A DNA stretch of 64,000 bases from Anaeramoeba flamelloides (taxonomy: Eukaryota; Metamonada; Anaeramoebidae), in assembly GCA_027625915.1 (NCBI GenBank), contig JANTQA010000021.1:2976001-3040000 (forward strand), written 5' to 3'. The notes beneath the pieces were generated by a model, which did not search any database, was not told where the DNA came from, and worked only from the letters and a program-made list of their open reading frames with translations. This document shows, piece after piece, positions 23,301 through 35,600 of this stretch; the stretch's first letter is position 1; each line of letters opens with the position of its first letter. A program made the translations under genes and the position numbers.

Positions 23301-26300
23301 TTTTTTCCATTTTTCCCCTGGATGAATCTTCTTTATAGTGGGAGAAGAAGAGTTACAAAGGAATAAGGCCAAGTGGTTACTTACTAATACTGAGACGCTG
23401 AAACTTGAAAGTATGAGTAACTTGAAAATAAAATCCGAAAAGCAAAGACAAAAATTGAAAAAAAGGTTTAAAGCAAATCAGATCAAAAAGAGATGAAATT
23501 ACAACAACAGTTAAATAACGATCCCCAAATGAACATTCATGATAAATTATCAAATTAAATTAAATTTATCAAAAGTATAGTGGTTGTGAAATTAGATGTT
23601 CTTAATTAAAGATAGCATTGATTTTTTTTTTTGATTTTTTACCAATTACTTCTTATAAACTCTTTTTAAATTTCAATTTTTTTTTCTTTTTCTTTTTTCC
23701 TTTTTGTTTTTCAATTTTTTGTTTTTCCTTTTTTAAACATAAAAAATTTGGGTATGTCTTTCCCTTGAACAATCGTGAAATCTAGGATTTTATACTTAAA
23801 TTACCTTTGGGGAAAAAAAAGTAAAAGTACATTTAGAGTGTAATTTAAATTTATATATATAATAAAAATAAAAAAAAAATTGAAATTTTTTTTATTAATT
23901 CTTAAAAGGATCAAGAAAGTAAAAAACAAAATCTTGATAAAGACTCTTTAATTGATTTGAGTTTGTTTATAAAACCCAAAATAAAGAAAATATTTGAAAA
24001 AGTTCTTCAATTATACTTTGGAATGTCAATTTTAGAAAAAAAAAAAGCTTACAGTTTTAGTTTTTAAAAATTAAATTTTATTTGTTAGTAATTTTCAAAA
24101 ATCATTAAAAGGTCATTCAATTCAAAAAAACAATTTCAAATCAATTCTGATATTTAAAAATATTTACAAGTTCCTCAATTTTTTTGTTAAATTATGAAAT
24201 AGGATTTTATGTTTTTTTCTAAAAAATTTAGATATTCACAGAAACCAAATTTTTCCTGATCAGCAATTTCAAACTTTTAACCAAACTCGATAAGGGTCTA
24301 ATTCTTGATAAAGTAAATTAATTTTCAATTTGAAACTAAATCCTGAAAGAGAATTTACTAAAAAAAAAAAGTAACTTCAATTGTTTAAAGTAACATAAAC
24401 TTTGTTTCTGTCAAAGTACCACAAAAAATGATTTATAAATAATATCAATTATTTTTATAATAAATGATCTTTAAAGAATAAATTAGAAATAAAGTAGAAT
24501 AATACATATCAGGAAACAATGGTGGATATCTGTATTAAGTAAATCTTAAAAAAAAAAATATATTTTCGTAAAAATTAAAATTCTTACTAAACTTGTTGTG
24601 AAAAACAACGGGTTTTTATTTTGATCTCCAATTAAAGATCAAATAAAATTCCAATACAAACCAATATGATTTTTCTACAGCCATTCTTACTGTTTTAATA
24701 ACATTAAAATTACACTTTTTTTACTTAGTGTTTATAGATCTTGCAATAAAAAAAAAAAAATCAAAAACGAATTATCTTTCTAAATAAAAAATGATAAACG
24801 AGATAGATGTTTTCAATTTTGAAATTTTCAAAATTAAATTTTTTCTTCTAATATCCATTCAAATCATCTAAACATATGTAATTAACCCATTGCAACTGTA
24901 CTTCTTTGATTAGAAAACGGTTTATATAAACCCCATTCCAAAAATCAGGAAACACCCAAAATCAAAAATAGGAAAAAAAAAACTCAATTTATTATATTTT
25001 TCCAAACCTAATATAAAACTACATTTAAGTTACCCAGGTATTAATGTTTTTATAAGTAATCATTTTCATTCAAATAAAAGAAAAAAATAAAACGAAAAAA
25101 TTAAAATTCAGTTTGTCCAAAATAATGAAACGAGCCGAACAAAAAATGTATTGGTAAATTTGTTAAAATTTCACCAACAATAGTTGATCAATCAAATGAT
25201 AAGATACAATGGACCAATTGTATGTGATTTTTCAATTTAACAAACTCAACTTTAACCTAATATCAACCATCAAAAAAAATTTGGATCCAACGAAACAGAT
25301 TACGTAACTCGAAAAAAAGGAAATGAAAACAAAACAAAAAAGACAAAAAATGAAATAGTTTGTAAAATCAAATATTATTTCCAAATTGAATGTAAAATAT
25401 GGTATTGTTATTCATTCAACTGTTTAAAGTGTATCCAAATATTTGGAATTTAGTTTATATACAAAAAATTCAAATGAAGAACTTAAAAAAAAGAAAAAAA
25501 TTTTTTTATTAATTTTTAATTAAATGATAGAATGTATTGAATTAACTAAAAGAATGAATCAAAAACTAATTATAATTGAAATTTAATTCGATCGAAATGT
25601 GAATTTAATTTTAAAGTAAATGCATTATTCTCAATATAAATTAATACTCAAAATTCAACAAAAAAAAAAATATGTAATTTTTTTAAAAAAATAGGTAATT
25701 TTGGTTCTATAAAACTAATAAACAATTTCACAAACAAATAAACAAACAAACAAATATTTTTAAAATATCTTAAATAAATTAAAGGAAGTAATAATTTGGG
25801 AAACAAAATTAATTTTACTGAATTCTTTAGTTCAATTAATTAAATCACATCAACAAGAAAATTTCACTGAAAAATTACATTTATTAATCAAAATAGAAAT
25901 TAATAATATCAAAAATATGAATGTGGTGGAATTAGAAAAAAGCTTTAAAAAGATATTAAATTTATTAAAAGAGCATAAAATCTGGACAAGGCACATTAAT
26001 CCGGTTTACAAATCAATTACGTCGCTTTTTGATCAATTTATCTTTTTTTCGCAATTTAGATATGAATTGGCAAAATCCCTATCAACGATAATTATCAATG
26101 AAAAATTATATTCGAATACAAAAATGCAATTACCAGAAAAAAGTGAAATCATTGATACAATTTTTGGATCTTTAGAGCAAATAATACCCGGCATAGTCTC
26201 TGATAAATATTTAAATCAAGCATTAACAAATTTTCTGAATGAATTAGAATTGGGAAAGACAATTGATTTGGAAAAAATGATTAAGGATTGTAGACAGCAG

Positions 26301-27641
26301 GCCATTGGGATAACTTTAGATTTATTAGTAAAAAAATACTGTGCGCCAAATACCTATCAAAGGATTGTAGATTATTTTGAAAATGAAAAATTGGTAAAGA
26401 AGGATTTACCGATTTATAAAAAATGTCATGAAATTTTAAAAGAGTATATTAATGAGGATACAAACAAATATTTGTGTAAATTATTTGATTCCACTATAAT
26501 TAGAGATTCTGCAAAAACATTATCCTTTGTATTATTTAATTTTTTTGATACCTTTGGGTTGTCTTTGCCTTTAATATATGTTTCCATCCGGTATGAAATT
26601 TTGACATTTAATGGCGATGTTACAAACTTATTTAAAACAAATTCAATGAGTTCCTTGTTTTCTGTCAACTATTGCTTGCTGTATGGAGACAATTATTTAA
26701 AAAAAACATTAGCTCCCATTTTAAATCAATTAGTGCAATCAAACCCAAATTTTACCATACCCTCTGGCGCCACTGTAGATGATCCATTGGCAATTGAAGC
26801 GATCGAAAACGTTCAAAGATATTTTATCCAATTTATTACCGTAATTTTTGCTCCAAACCGAAAATTCCCAATTGAATTAAAAATTCTTTCTGCGTTTTAT
26901 AAAACAGAATTACCGAAAAAATTACAAAAGTATTTACCCCAGACGCTCGCGCCATTAATTTTGCATAGGTTTATTAGTCCCGCTATCGCTTCTCCCGAAA
27001 ATTTTGATCTTGTCTCAACTAAAGTGCCAAATTCAATTAGAAGGGGGCTTATTAACATCTCGCAGGTTGTTCAAAAGCTCGCTAATAATACCACCTTTAA
27101 CGAATATAAAGTGCACATGTCAAAGCTAAATTCAGATATCAAACACTATTTCAATGACCGTGACCAATTCTGTGATCGGATTGTTAAAGTGCGATTGACA
27201 AATTTAAAAAGATTATACAAGCCTTATTCCGAAACAAATGAAGTCAACTTTGGTGAGCCAATAAAGGCAATAAATGTAAGAAAATTAATCAATAGGATCA
27301 ATTGGAATGACAAGTTTAATATTAAAAACTTTTCTTTAACACTGCTCGTTGGGTTACAAAAAATCGGGGAATTTAATATCAAAAGCAGTCAAATCGATAA
27401 CCAATATGATTCAGATGATGATATCGATGAGGAAGATGATGTAAATGATGATGAAGACGATTTAAGTAATTTCTTTGGTAAATTTGGTTGTCGGTATACA
27501 GAATCAATAAATAACCAAATCCTGGATTTTAAAAAATCTTTAATACATTTAAATTGTGTGGTAAAGCCTTTGCAATTTCTTAATGATGAAGAGAAAATTA
27601 AAAAGAAAAAAATTAAAATTAACGAATCATCAAGAAAATAA
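20354..27641 (+). CDS. CH-like, coiled-coil and RasGAP protein
   Basis: Exons 20354-20548, 20684-20911, 21320-21643 and 25785-27641, all phase 0; 867 residues. Exons 1-2 look like a divergent calponin-homology domain (FINFQLEKLETGKKITNF, then VKDITEGNSTKILELI), an actin-binding fold. Exon 3 opens with a coiled coil (QIEKQIQAEEKELSDLKKE). Exon 4 holds the RasGAP domain: NLFKTNSMSS, YLKKTLAPIL, FPIELKIL, LILHRFISPAIASPENFDL and RRGLINISQVVQKLANN. RasGAPs hydrolyse Ras-bound GTP using an arginine finger in the LFR motif. Here that residue is lysine (residue 533, codon AAA at 26634). The structural arginine of the FLR motif is kept (HRF, residue 644). The C-terminus has an acidic run (27406-27460) and a basic end. 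The order resembles IQGAP, but no IQ motif was seen. The last junction (21643 to 25785) spans a 4.1-kb repeat-filled intron and is the least certain. Confidence 0.85.
22853..23520 (+). other. Exon-like debris in RasGAP intron 3
   Basis: Two short blocks follow plausible acceptors. After TTATAG at 22857 one frame reads DLYIVWINAVPDTIESFWKK. After TTTATAG at 23337 one reads GEEELQRNKAKWLLTNTETL followed by a KR-rich stretch to 23494. Neither joins the flanking exons in frame, and neither has a recognised domain. They look like remains of an inserted gene or DNA transposon. Confidence 0.35.
24390..24925 (-). mobile_element. Dispersed repeat D, copy 1
   Basis: Begins AAACTTTGTTTCTGTCAAAG and runs to ACCCATTGCAACTGTACTTC. 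The same series of blocks occurs inverted at 38980-39670 and in two pieces at 27835-28070 and 29610-29770. No coding frame, no clear terminal repeats. Its right edge is abutted by MITE A copy 2. Confidence 0.7.
24929..25455. mobile_element. MITE family A, copy 2
   Basis: 527 bp flanked by TA. Ends AACCCCATTCCAAAAATCAG and ...CAAATATTTGGAATTTAGTT. The interior is collinear with copy 1. It sits in intron 3 of the RasGAP gene. Confidence 0.88.
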
Positions 27642-28129
27642 TTTTTTATTTTCATAAAAATAAATATTTTTTGATTATTTGATTTTTTTTTTTGTTTTTT
27701 TTTTATGTTTGTTTTTGAATTTATTTTTAGAATTGTTTTTTTTAATATATTATGAACTTAAATATTAAAAAATTCGAAACAATTGTAGTTTGACAAATTG
27801 TTTTTGAACTAAATGATAAATATTTATTTTTTTCATATAAACTTTGTTTCAGTCAAATGGGACCTTAAAATATTTTTTTCAAATATCATTTATTTTGTAT
27901 AATTAACCTTTAAAGAACAAATAAACAATAAGTAGAATAATAAACTTATCATAGGATAGTTGAGATTCATCAGTTTGAAAGTAAAATTAATCAATCAATA
28001 GATTTTCATTAAAATTTAAAACTCCAAATTTGTATTTATTTATTTAGAGTACGGAGTAATAAAAGAAAATTTTCTCAAATAAAAAAAAGAAAAAGAAAAA
28101 TAATTAAAATATATAATAAAATAATACTA

Positions 28130-29600
28130 CAATTTGTATGTCCTAATTAAAAACTATTCACTGTAGTTAGGTTTTCCAGGATTTAAAAGAATTGAATTAA
28201 ATCAAAGAATTTACTTCTATTCTTTTCAATCTTTGGAAAACCGTCGTTAGGTTTTTTTTTAATTTTTGAAATAAAAAGAGAATTTCTCTATTTTTTTGAA
28301 TTCCTGAAAAATACTGTTAGGTTTTCTTGAGTTTTCTGTTTATTTGGAAAATTGATAAATTTTACAAATAAACTGGATTCCAAAAAATTGGACACGGTTT
28401 AAACAGTGGAAAGAACATCATTACTGCACTTTAAATTCAATTTGGAAATAATTTTAATTTTAGGAACTATTTTATTTTTTGTCTTTTTTGTTTTGTTTTC
28501 ATTTTATTATTTGTAGTTATGTAATCTGTTTTGTTAGATCTGAAATATTTTTTCAATGATTGATAGAAGGTTAGTGATGAGTTTTTGAAATCGGAAAATA
28601 ATATACAATTGGTAGATGGTATCTTAACATTTGATCGATCAACAATTGTTCGTGAAATTTTAACAAATTTACCAATACATTTTTTGTTCGGCTCTTTTCA
28701 TTTTTTTTGGACATACCTGAATTTTTATTTTTGATTTTATTTTTTTTTCTTTTATTTGGATTAAAATGATTATGTATAAAAACATTAATACTGTGTAACT
28801 TAAATGTGGTTTTATATTAGGTTTGGAAAAATATAATAAATTGATTTTTTTTTTTTTCCTGTTTTGGGATTTTGGGTGTGTCCAAATTTTTGGAATGGAG
28901 TTTAAAACAGAATATCGCAAGAAAATCGTCGTTAGGTTTTTGTTAATTTTTTTTTTTATTTTGGATAGAGGAAATTAATTTCCTCTTATAGTCAATAGAT
29001 TTTTTTTAATTTGAGAAATAAAGAGAAAATTTATTTAATTTTAGGTTTATTTCTCAAATTAAAAAAAAAACACCGATTGCTTTTCCAGAATTTAAAAGAA
29101 TTGAGTAAAATCTTTGATTTTTCTCTATTCTTTTGAATTATGGATAAGCTAGGCACTCTAATGCACTCTACGACACTTGATGAGACTTTTTGTTAGGTTT
29201 TCCAGGATTGGTAATAATTTACTAAAATCCTTAAATTTTACTAATATCTATTTTGAATTCTCGAAAACTGCCCTTAGCCTTTTTTTTAATTTTAGTAAAA
29301 AAAAAGTAAAATTTCTTAAATTTAAAAAAACTAGGCGATCGACAGCACTTGAAAACACGTCCCCAGAACGCATAGGAGGAGTAAAATCCTGATAGAAACA
29401 TTATTGATTACAGATAAAAATACCATAATCTGTGATTAATAATTGGTATTCCACAGTTGTTGCTTTTTTTTTTTTTAATTTGAAAGAATTGAGTAAAATC
29501 TAAGATTTTACTTAATTATTTTCAATTAAAAAAACCTAGACACTACTTCTCAGAGTGGGGGTACTATTTACCTGAGTTTTAAGGTATCTATTACCCTTAA
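28130..29600. repeat. Palindromic-module repeat cluster 1
   Basis: Repeated modules with GTTAGGTTTTCCAGGATT, then AAAAGAATTGA(A/G)TAAAATC followed by its own complement, and AATTTTTGAAATAAAAAGAG-type inverted pairs. 29148-29187 holds a 10-bp tandem repeat (complement of AGTGTCGTAG-like units). Similar clusters are at 34712, 35401, 40340 and 62160. No ORF; strongly hairpin-forming. Confidence 0.7.
28371..28902 (-). mobile_element. MITE family A, copy 3
   Basis: 532 bp, TA on both sides (28369-28370, 28903-28904). Ends AACTGGATTCCAAAAAATTG and ...CCAAATTTTTGGAATGGAGTT. It is reverse to copies 1 and 2. One frame retains LTFDRSTIVREILTNLP, which could be a relic of a transposase DNA-binding region (weak). 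It is inserted in the palindromic cluster. Confidence 0.88.
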
Positions 29601-29770
29601 AAACCCAAATTCTTTGGCTCTATTGAGAAAAATACCAACTAACCAATATGATCTCCCTTTCAAGATCAAATAAAACTCATCTAGAAATTAATATCATTTC
29701 TCTACAATCATTTTTTACTCATCAATAACAAGTTTTTACCAAGTGACCATCGATCTTTTTATAAAAAAAT

Positions 29771-30757
29771 TTACAAATGAATTAAATATCAAATAAGAAT
29801 CAAAAAAAAAAAAAAAATGTTTATTGATTAAAAATAAACTTTATTTTTAATTCAATCAAAAAAAAACCTGTTTGACTTTTTTGAAAATGAAAAAACGTTA
29901 AAAAATAATTTAGTTAAAGACATTCAAATTACCAAACCTTGAAATTGTATTGTACTTAAACCTGCTGTTGGTTTTTCACCCAGAAGAATAATTTTTTAAA
30001 AAGTTTTTTTTAAAAATACAATAGTTATCGACAACATTTTGAATTTCAAGATCTAAATACCCAAACAGATTTTATTTATTACTACATCTTATATCTTTTT
30101 TTATAAATGATGTTATAAAACAACTAACAAAACATTTCTGTTATGGGACGAGATATTACAAGAAACAAATTACTGAATATAAATTACCCAATACAAAATC
30201 TATATCATAAAAAATGTTTGAATTCCTAAATCCAATTTTTGTCAGACCCTAACAAAAGATTAGAATATCTTTCAAAAAAAAATTAAAAACTTTACTTAGT
30301 ATTGAATATAAATTACTTTAAATTCTTAAAATATATATATTAAAGATTAGTATTTTTTTAAAAAAAATGGTGAAATTGTAAGAATATTTGAAATAAAAGT
30401 ACTAAGTTGTGTAAATCAAATATCGCAGTTGTAAAAGATCAAATTCAAAGAAATTAATTGATAAACATTTTTTAAAATTTTATTTCAATTATTTTTTTTT
30501 TTAATGACTTTATCATGTAGTCAAAAATATCATAATTAATTCGAAAATGTTTTAAAGTTTTTTTTTTTCGTTTATGAGTTTTATATTACAATTAAAAAAT
30601 GATTATTATATAAGCGATAAGCATTAATAAAAATACACTATCGTTGTTGGAATGTTATTAGTTTTTTTTAAAAAAAGATTAAACCCGGGAAATGTAAGAG
30701 CAAAAGCAAATATATATTTATTTAACAAAAAACTAATCTTGTTAAAGAATATTTAAT
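29771..30757. other. AT-rich spacer downstream of the coiled-coil gene
   Basis: No ORF or recognised repeat. It should contain the 3' UTR of the minus-strand gene ending at 30758. Confidence 0.5.
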
Positions 30758-31861
30758 TTAATCTTCATTATCGTTCGTTTCACTCGATTTTTCTAAACCC
30801 ATTTGTTTGTTCGAGTTGTGTACTCGTATTTGGTGTTCTTTTTCTTTTTCTTCTTTGTCCTTTTCTTTATTTTCTTTATTTTCTTTCTCTTCTTTCTTTT
30901 TTTTCTCTTTTTCGATTTTTGTTTCTACGATTATATCTGTATCCACATTGGTTCCACAAAATTGTCTTGTTTCATTACTATTATCTTTATCAAAACAATT
31001 TTCTTGTGCTTGATTTTTTTTTGGATCTTCTTCACCATACCCTTTCTCGTTTTTTTTGTTCAAGTACAAAAGGAAAAAGTTGTCTTGATAATTGTCTTGA
31101 ATTTTATCAATGGGTGGGGGGTAAGTGTTTCCATTATTTTTAATTTGATCTTCTTTTTGAAATAATTGAGGTAGTGTGGTCTTCTTGGGTGCTAATTTAT
31201 TTTTAGCTTCTTTCATCTTTTCAACTTGGTTATTTAATTTTTGATAATTGGTTTTTAGTAGATTTAGATTTTTGGTTATTTTTGTTAATTGGCTCTGTAA
31301 AACAGTTGTTGTCTGTTCTAATTGTTTTTTTTCTCTTGGAATTGTTAATAATTCATTTTTGGTATCAATTATTTTTCTTTGGTATGATTCAATTTGTAAT
31401 AATAAAAGTTCTTCCATTTGGCACAACTTTTTTGTTCGTTGTTGAGCCTTGTCTAAATCGTTCTGAATTATTTGTGTTTCCTTTTCAAGATTGAATTTTT
31501 CGATTTGGTGCTCTTCTTCTTGTTGGATCAGTTTTTTAATGTTACCGTCTAACATTTCATTTTTTTTTCGAATAAAAGAGATTGTTTTCTTTATTTTTTT
31601 AATTTCTGCTTTACACCCTTTGCATTTCTTTTGAAACTGATCAAGTAATATTTGATCCCTCAATTTTTCTTCAGTGTAAATCTCATTTTCTGCTTCTTTA
31701 ATTTTTATTTGCAAAAGAATTGTTTCAATTTGTTGATTTATTCCTTCGATTTCATCTTCGATCCCAATATCTGTTTTTTCCTCTTCAATTTTTTTGTAAT
31801 CTTCTGGTTGGTTTAATCGGTTTTGCTCTTGTTCGTTTTTTTTCGTTTCGGAAGACATCAA
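30758..31861 (-). CDS. Charged coiled-coil protein, 367 residues
   Basis: Single uninterrupted frame starting MMSSETKKNEQEQ. Residues about 30-240 are heptad-rich and predicted coiled coil (EIEGINQQIETILLQIKIKE, LQSQLTKITKNLNLLKTNY). 245-300 is a less ordered Pro/Asn segment (NNGNTYPPPIDKIQDNY). 318-345 is an almost pure Lys/Glu stretch typical of low-complexity protist proteins. A CKGC pair at about residue 80 is the only cysteine motif. No family assigned; a structural or scaffolding role is inferred from composition alone. It is transcribed divergently from LSm8 (32609). Open frames on the opposite strand here are shadows of its Lys/Glu codons. Confidence 0.75.
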   Translation of the reverse strand: MMSSETKKNEQEQNRLNQPEDYKKIEEEKTDIGIEDEIEGINQQIETILLQIKIKEAENEIYTEEKLRDQILLDQFQKKCKGCKAEIKKIKKTISFIRKKNEMLDGNIKKLIQQEEEHQIEKFNLEKETQIIQNDLDKAQQRTKKLCQMEELLLLQIESYQRKIIDTKNELLTIPREKKQLEQTTTVLQSQLTKITKNLNLLKTNYQKLNNQVEKMKEAKNKLAPKKTTLPQLFQKEDQIKNNGNTYPPPIDKIQDNYQDNFFLLYLNKKNEKGYGEEDPKKNQAQENCFDKDNSNETRQFCGTNVDTDIIVETKIEKEKKKKEEKENKENKEKDKEEKEKEHQIRVHNSNKQMGLEKSSETNDNED

Positions 31862-32608
31862 AATTCTTTAAAGTTTCTCAGTTTCTAAATTGATTCTGTT
31901 GTATCAAAGTTTTGATAAAAAAATGAAAAAAAAAAATGTGAATATTGTAATTTATTTGGGATTTAGCTTTATACATAGACTTTTAAAAAGTGAGTAGCAA
32001 AAGTATTAAAAAATGCTGTTCAATTGTTGGAAGATAAATTAAGTAAACTCTTTTTCATCAACTTTTTAAGAAGAGATAATCTTTTTTTTTCTGGTACTTT
32101 GGTTTTGTTTTGTTTTATTTATGAAATCTCCAGATCTTCTTACTTTTAAAACAAAAATACAGCACATTATTGATTTTAACCAAAAATCTCTTTGAATTGT
32201 AAAGAATAATCAAAAATGAAGAGACATATGAGTAGAAACTTTTTATTTAAACTTGCCTGTATTTGTTATATGGTTTTGATCTTCTTCTTTATTGTGATCC
32301 AGATTTTATTCGATTAAAATAAAGATTTCTTATTTTGGTTTTTAAGAAATAATAGACTTGTTGAAACTAAACAACCTGGAATTCTTCTTTTAGTTAAAAA
32401 TTCTTTTTTGTTTCCTCCTAACAAATATGATTAGGAAAATATTGTAACCATCATTTCTCCGAAATAGTAGTTATAATTAATTCTCTTAAAAAATTGAGCA
32501 ATCCTTCAATAAATACAAGATCGATGAATTTGTCTCATATGTATTTTATAAGAATAGAATTAGATGCTTGTGAAATTGTTTTTCGGAATGAAATCATTTT
32601 TTATCAAA
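31862..32608. promoter_or_regulatory. Divergent intergenic region
   Basis: The 747 bp between the starts of the minus-strand coiled-coil gene and plus-strand LSm8. It must carry both 5' regions. No defined promoter element recognised. Confidence 0.4.
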
Positions 32609-35600
32609 ATGTCTTTTTTAGAAGAATATATAAATAGTAAAAAAAAAACTTTCCGAAAAAAATATCATAAAAACAAATCGATACTAAAATAATCTCTCTT
32701 ATTTATTGATACAAACGTTTTAAAATTATTTTTCTTTATTACTTACCAATAGAAAAAGTTATTGTTCTTACAAATGATGGAAAAACAATTGTAGTAAGTT
32801 TTCTTTTCATTTTTTTTCTTTTCTTTTTTTTAAATTCAAAAAAAAAAAGATCTCCTTGTGTCACCAAGTATTACTTAAGTAAAAGAATCTTATGAATACT
32901 TTTTCAACTCCAGAAATTTCTTTTTTTTAATTGATTAGTCCCACTTCTGTTTTTAAAATATGTATTGCTTTCTTTTGTGTGTCAAAAAAATCATCAGTTG
33001 CTTTTAAATATAATTCAAGATCTCCTACGTTTGTTGTCTATTTAAAAAATATTCACAAACTCACTCCTTATTTCTTGTTTAATTTCTGAAATCCATTTCA
33101 TCTATTCTTCAGATATTTACCAAACAAAAAATTCTTGAATTTCACCTCAGATTCAGATCAAAACAATTGAAAAGAGAAGAAAAAAACCAAGCAACAATGA
33201 ACAAACTTGTTTAAAAAGGAAAAATCATTTCTACGAGTCGTTATCTTGATTTTTGGACTTTACGGGATTAACGACTACCACAGACAAGTCTAAAATTAAA
33301 GTGTGTTGTTATTAAAGGTAAATCATATTAGTGATCCATTACCCATAGTCTTTAAAAAATTGCTTAGTAAATTAGTACTCTATTGTTGATCGTACCTTCA
33401 ATTAAAAAATGAGATTGTATTAGTAATAAAACCCAAAGAATTTGAGAATAAAATCTGCATTTCGCCATAAATTTAAAGGTTGAATCATCAATCTGAAGAC
33501 TTTAAAGTTGAAAAATATCTTTCTTAAATTTGTCTCAAAATATAGGTTAGTTGCTAAAAAATTTAATTTTTTTAATAAAAAATTAAATAATTAATCAATA
33601 AATTATTTTTTTATAAAATTATTTCCACATATTGGAAATATATTGATAATGAAACTAGCGTTATCGAAAGGAAACAAAACTACTCAATCTTTGAGTTTTT
33701 ATCCTAATAATTATTGAGTTAATCTTGGAAATTAAAAAATTGAAAAAATAGTTACTTTTGGAAGTTCTAAATATTAATTTTTAAACACTGGAATGCTATT
33801 ATTTTGAGTTTCTATCTTTCGTTTAGAGAAACATTAATTAAAAAAAAAAAATCAAACAATTAAAAAATTTTCTTGTTTGCATTAATAAAAAATTCGAATT
33901 TTTTTTATTGTAGGAATGGAGTAATAGTACAAAATAATATAAAAAATGGAGAAAATGTATAAAATAATAAATTTAAAATTGGGTAAAACGTGTACAAATG
34001 TTAGTAGATGATTTAATTTTAATAATGGAGGGACCTATATCATAAATTGAAAAAAAAATAATTATAATATAAAAAATTATACAAGAATTTGAAATGAATT
34101 CAAATATTGATAAAGCATTAAAATAAAACAAGATACCCAAAGAAAAAACTTAGGAATTTGGTTTGAAAAAGAAAAACCTTTCAAAAAAAATTTAAAAAAG
34201 TAAAAGATAATTTTAAAAAAATAAAACTTATTTGAAGTCAAAAAAAAAAAAATTAGCGAATGGAGTAAAATTACAAAAGTTCAAATCAATACACGTTAGT
34301 CAATTATTATCTAGATTAGGGTTTTTGAATCTAATCCAAAATGATTTCCTTTCAATCAGTGTTTGAATAAATAAAAAATTTAAAAACTTTTTAAAAAATC
34401 AGTCTACACTTCACCTCGAATAATTTATAAAACTGAAACAAAACTTGATCAAGTCAAAATTTCAATCGATAAAAGAAGATATAATCTTAAAGAAAAAATT
34501 GAAACTTCTGGGCTTTGAATCGCATATCAAACAAATTAAAACTTTCTAAAAAAAAAAAGATGAAAATATTAATTGGGAAAGAGATAACTTAAAGTTATTA
34601 GAATTAAATAAAAATTTAAATAAAATAAGAAAAAATCTAATAATAAATCCTTCTGGGTGGAAAGGTCAAGAATATTTAAAAATTATTAGGTATAATAGCA
34701 ATATCAATAAACAGCTGTGCTGTAGAGTGTCTAGATTTTTTATAATTTCTTTAAAACTCAAAAAAAAAAAAAACTAACAGTGTTTTTTTTTTTTTTTAAT
34801 TGTAGAAATTATAAAAAAGCTAACAGTGGTTTTCTGTTTTATTAAGAAAATATAACAATCTCTGAAATAAACAGAAAACCCCAGAAAGCCACTGTTATTT
34901 TTTTAAAACATTTTAGAAAGAAAAAGAAAATTCAAGAAATTTTCGGTTTCTTTCCCAAATTGAACAAAAATTTTACAAGAAAAAATATTTTAAATGTAAG
35001 AGTTCTACTTTTATATTAAAACCCCAGAAATTTCACACATATTCTAAACAGATATTCTTATGTTTATGAGAAGAATAAAAAAAAAAAAAACTAAATCTTG
35101 CAACTTATGTAAAAATCGTTTCAACTTCGAAATAGATGAAGATATCGATCATTTTCTTGTGGGCTAGTCATTCTATCAAGAAAATGGAATAATTTGGATT
35201 AAAGATTTAATTCAAATTAACAAAAACAACAAGAATAATATCTTTGATATTATTCAAGATAAAGAAACATTATTTATCTTGTTATAGTTAATGATAAATT
35301 AAATTATTATTCTTTATTAAAATTTTTAAATAAAAAATTGGAAGTGCTATCAAGTGTCGTAGAGTGCCATCAAGTACTGTAGAGTCTCATATAGTGCCTT
35401 TTTTCAGTAATTTAAGAAATAAAAAAGAAAATTTCTGAAATTTTCTTTTAATTTCCAAAATTAAAAAAAACATTACGACGATTTTCCAGAATTCTAAAGA
35501 ACAAAGAAAAATCAAAAGATTTAATAAAAAACACTACCAATAAAAAAATCAAATTAAATATTATTCACTAACCTGGTGTTTTTTTAAATTTTCTACCAAT

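Larger units (their letters stand above)
27835..29770 (-). repeat. Repeat D, copy 2, split by later insertions
   Basis: 27835-28070 matches the first half of copy 1 (AAACTTTGTTTCAGTCAAAT, AAAGAACAAATAAACAATAA, TAGAATAATA). 29610-29770 matches its second half (CCAATATGATCTCCCTTTCA, AGATCAAATAAAA, TTACCAAGTGACCATCGATC). The 1.5 kb between them is palindromic-module sequence containing MITE A copy 3, giving three nested layers. Confidence 0.7.

Noticed and set aside
28669-28920. 83-residue minus-strand frame, and a similar one at 44366-44548
   Set aside because: Both lie in MITE A copies and are low-complexity; equivalent to each other only because the MITE is repeated.
28130-29600. GTTAGG repeats as an internal telomere tract
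   Set aside because: The GTTAGG words are spaced by long unrelated sequence and not tandem.
30803-31494. Several plus-strand frames opposite the coiled-coil gene
   Set aside because: Phe/Ser/Leu-rich shadows of Lys/Glu codons on the minus strand.
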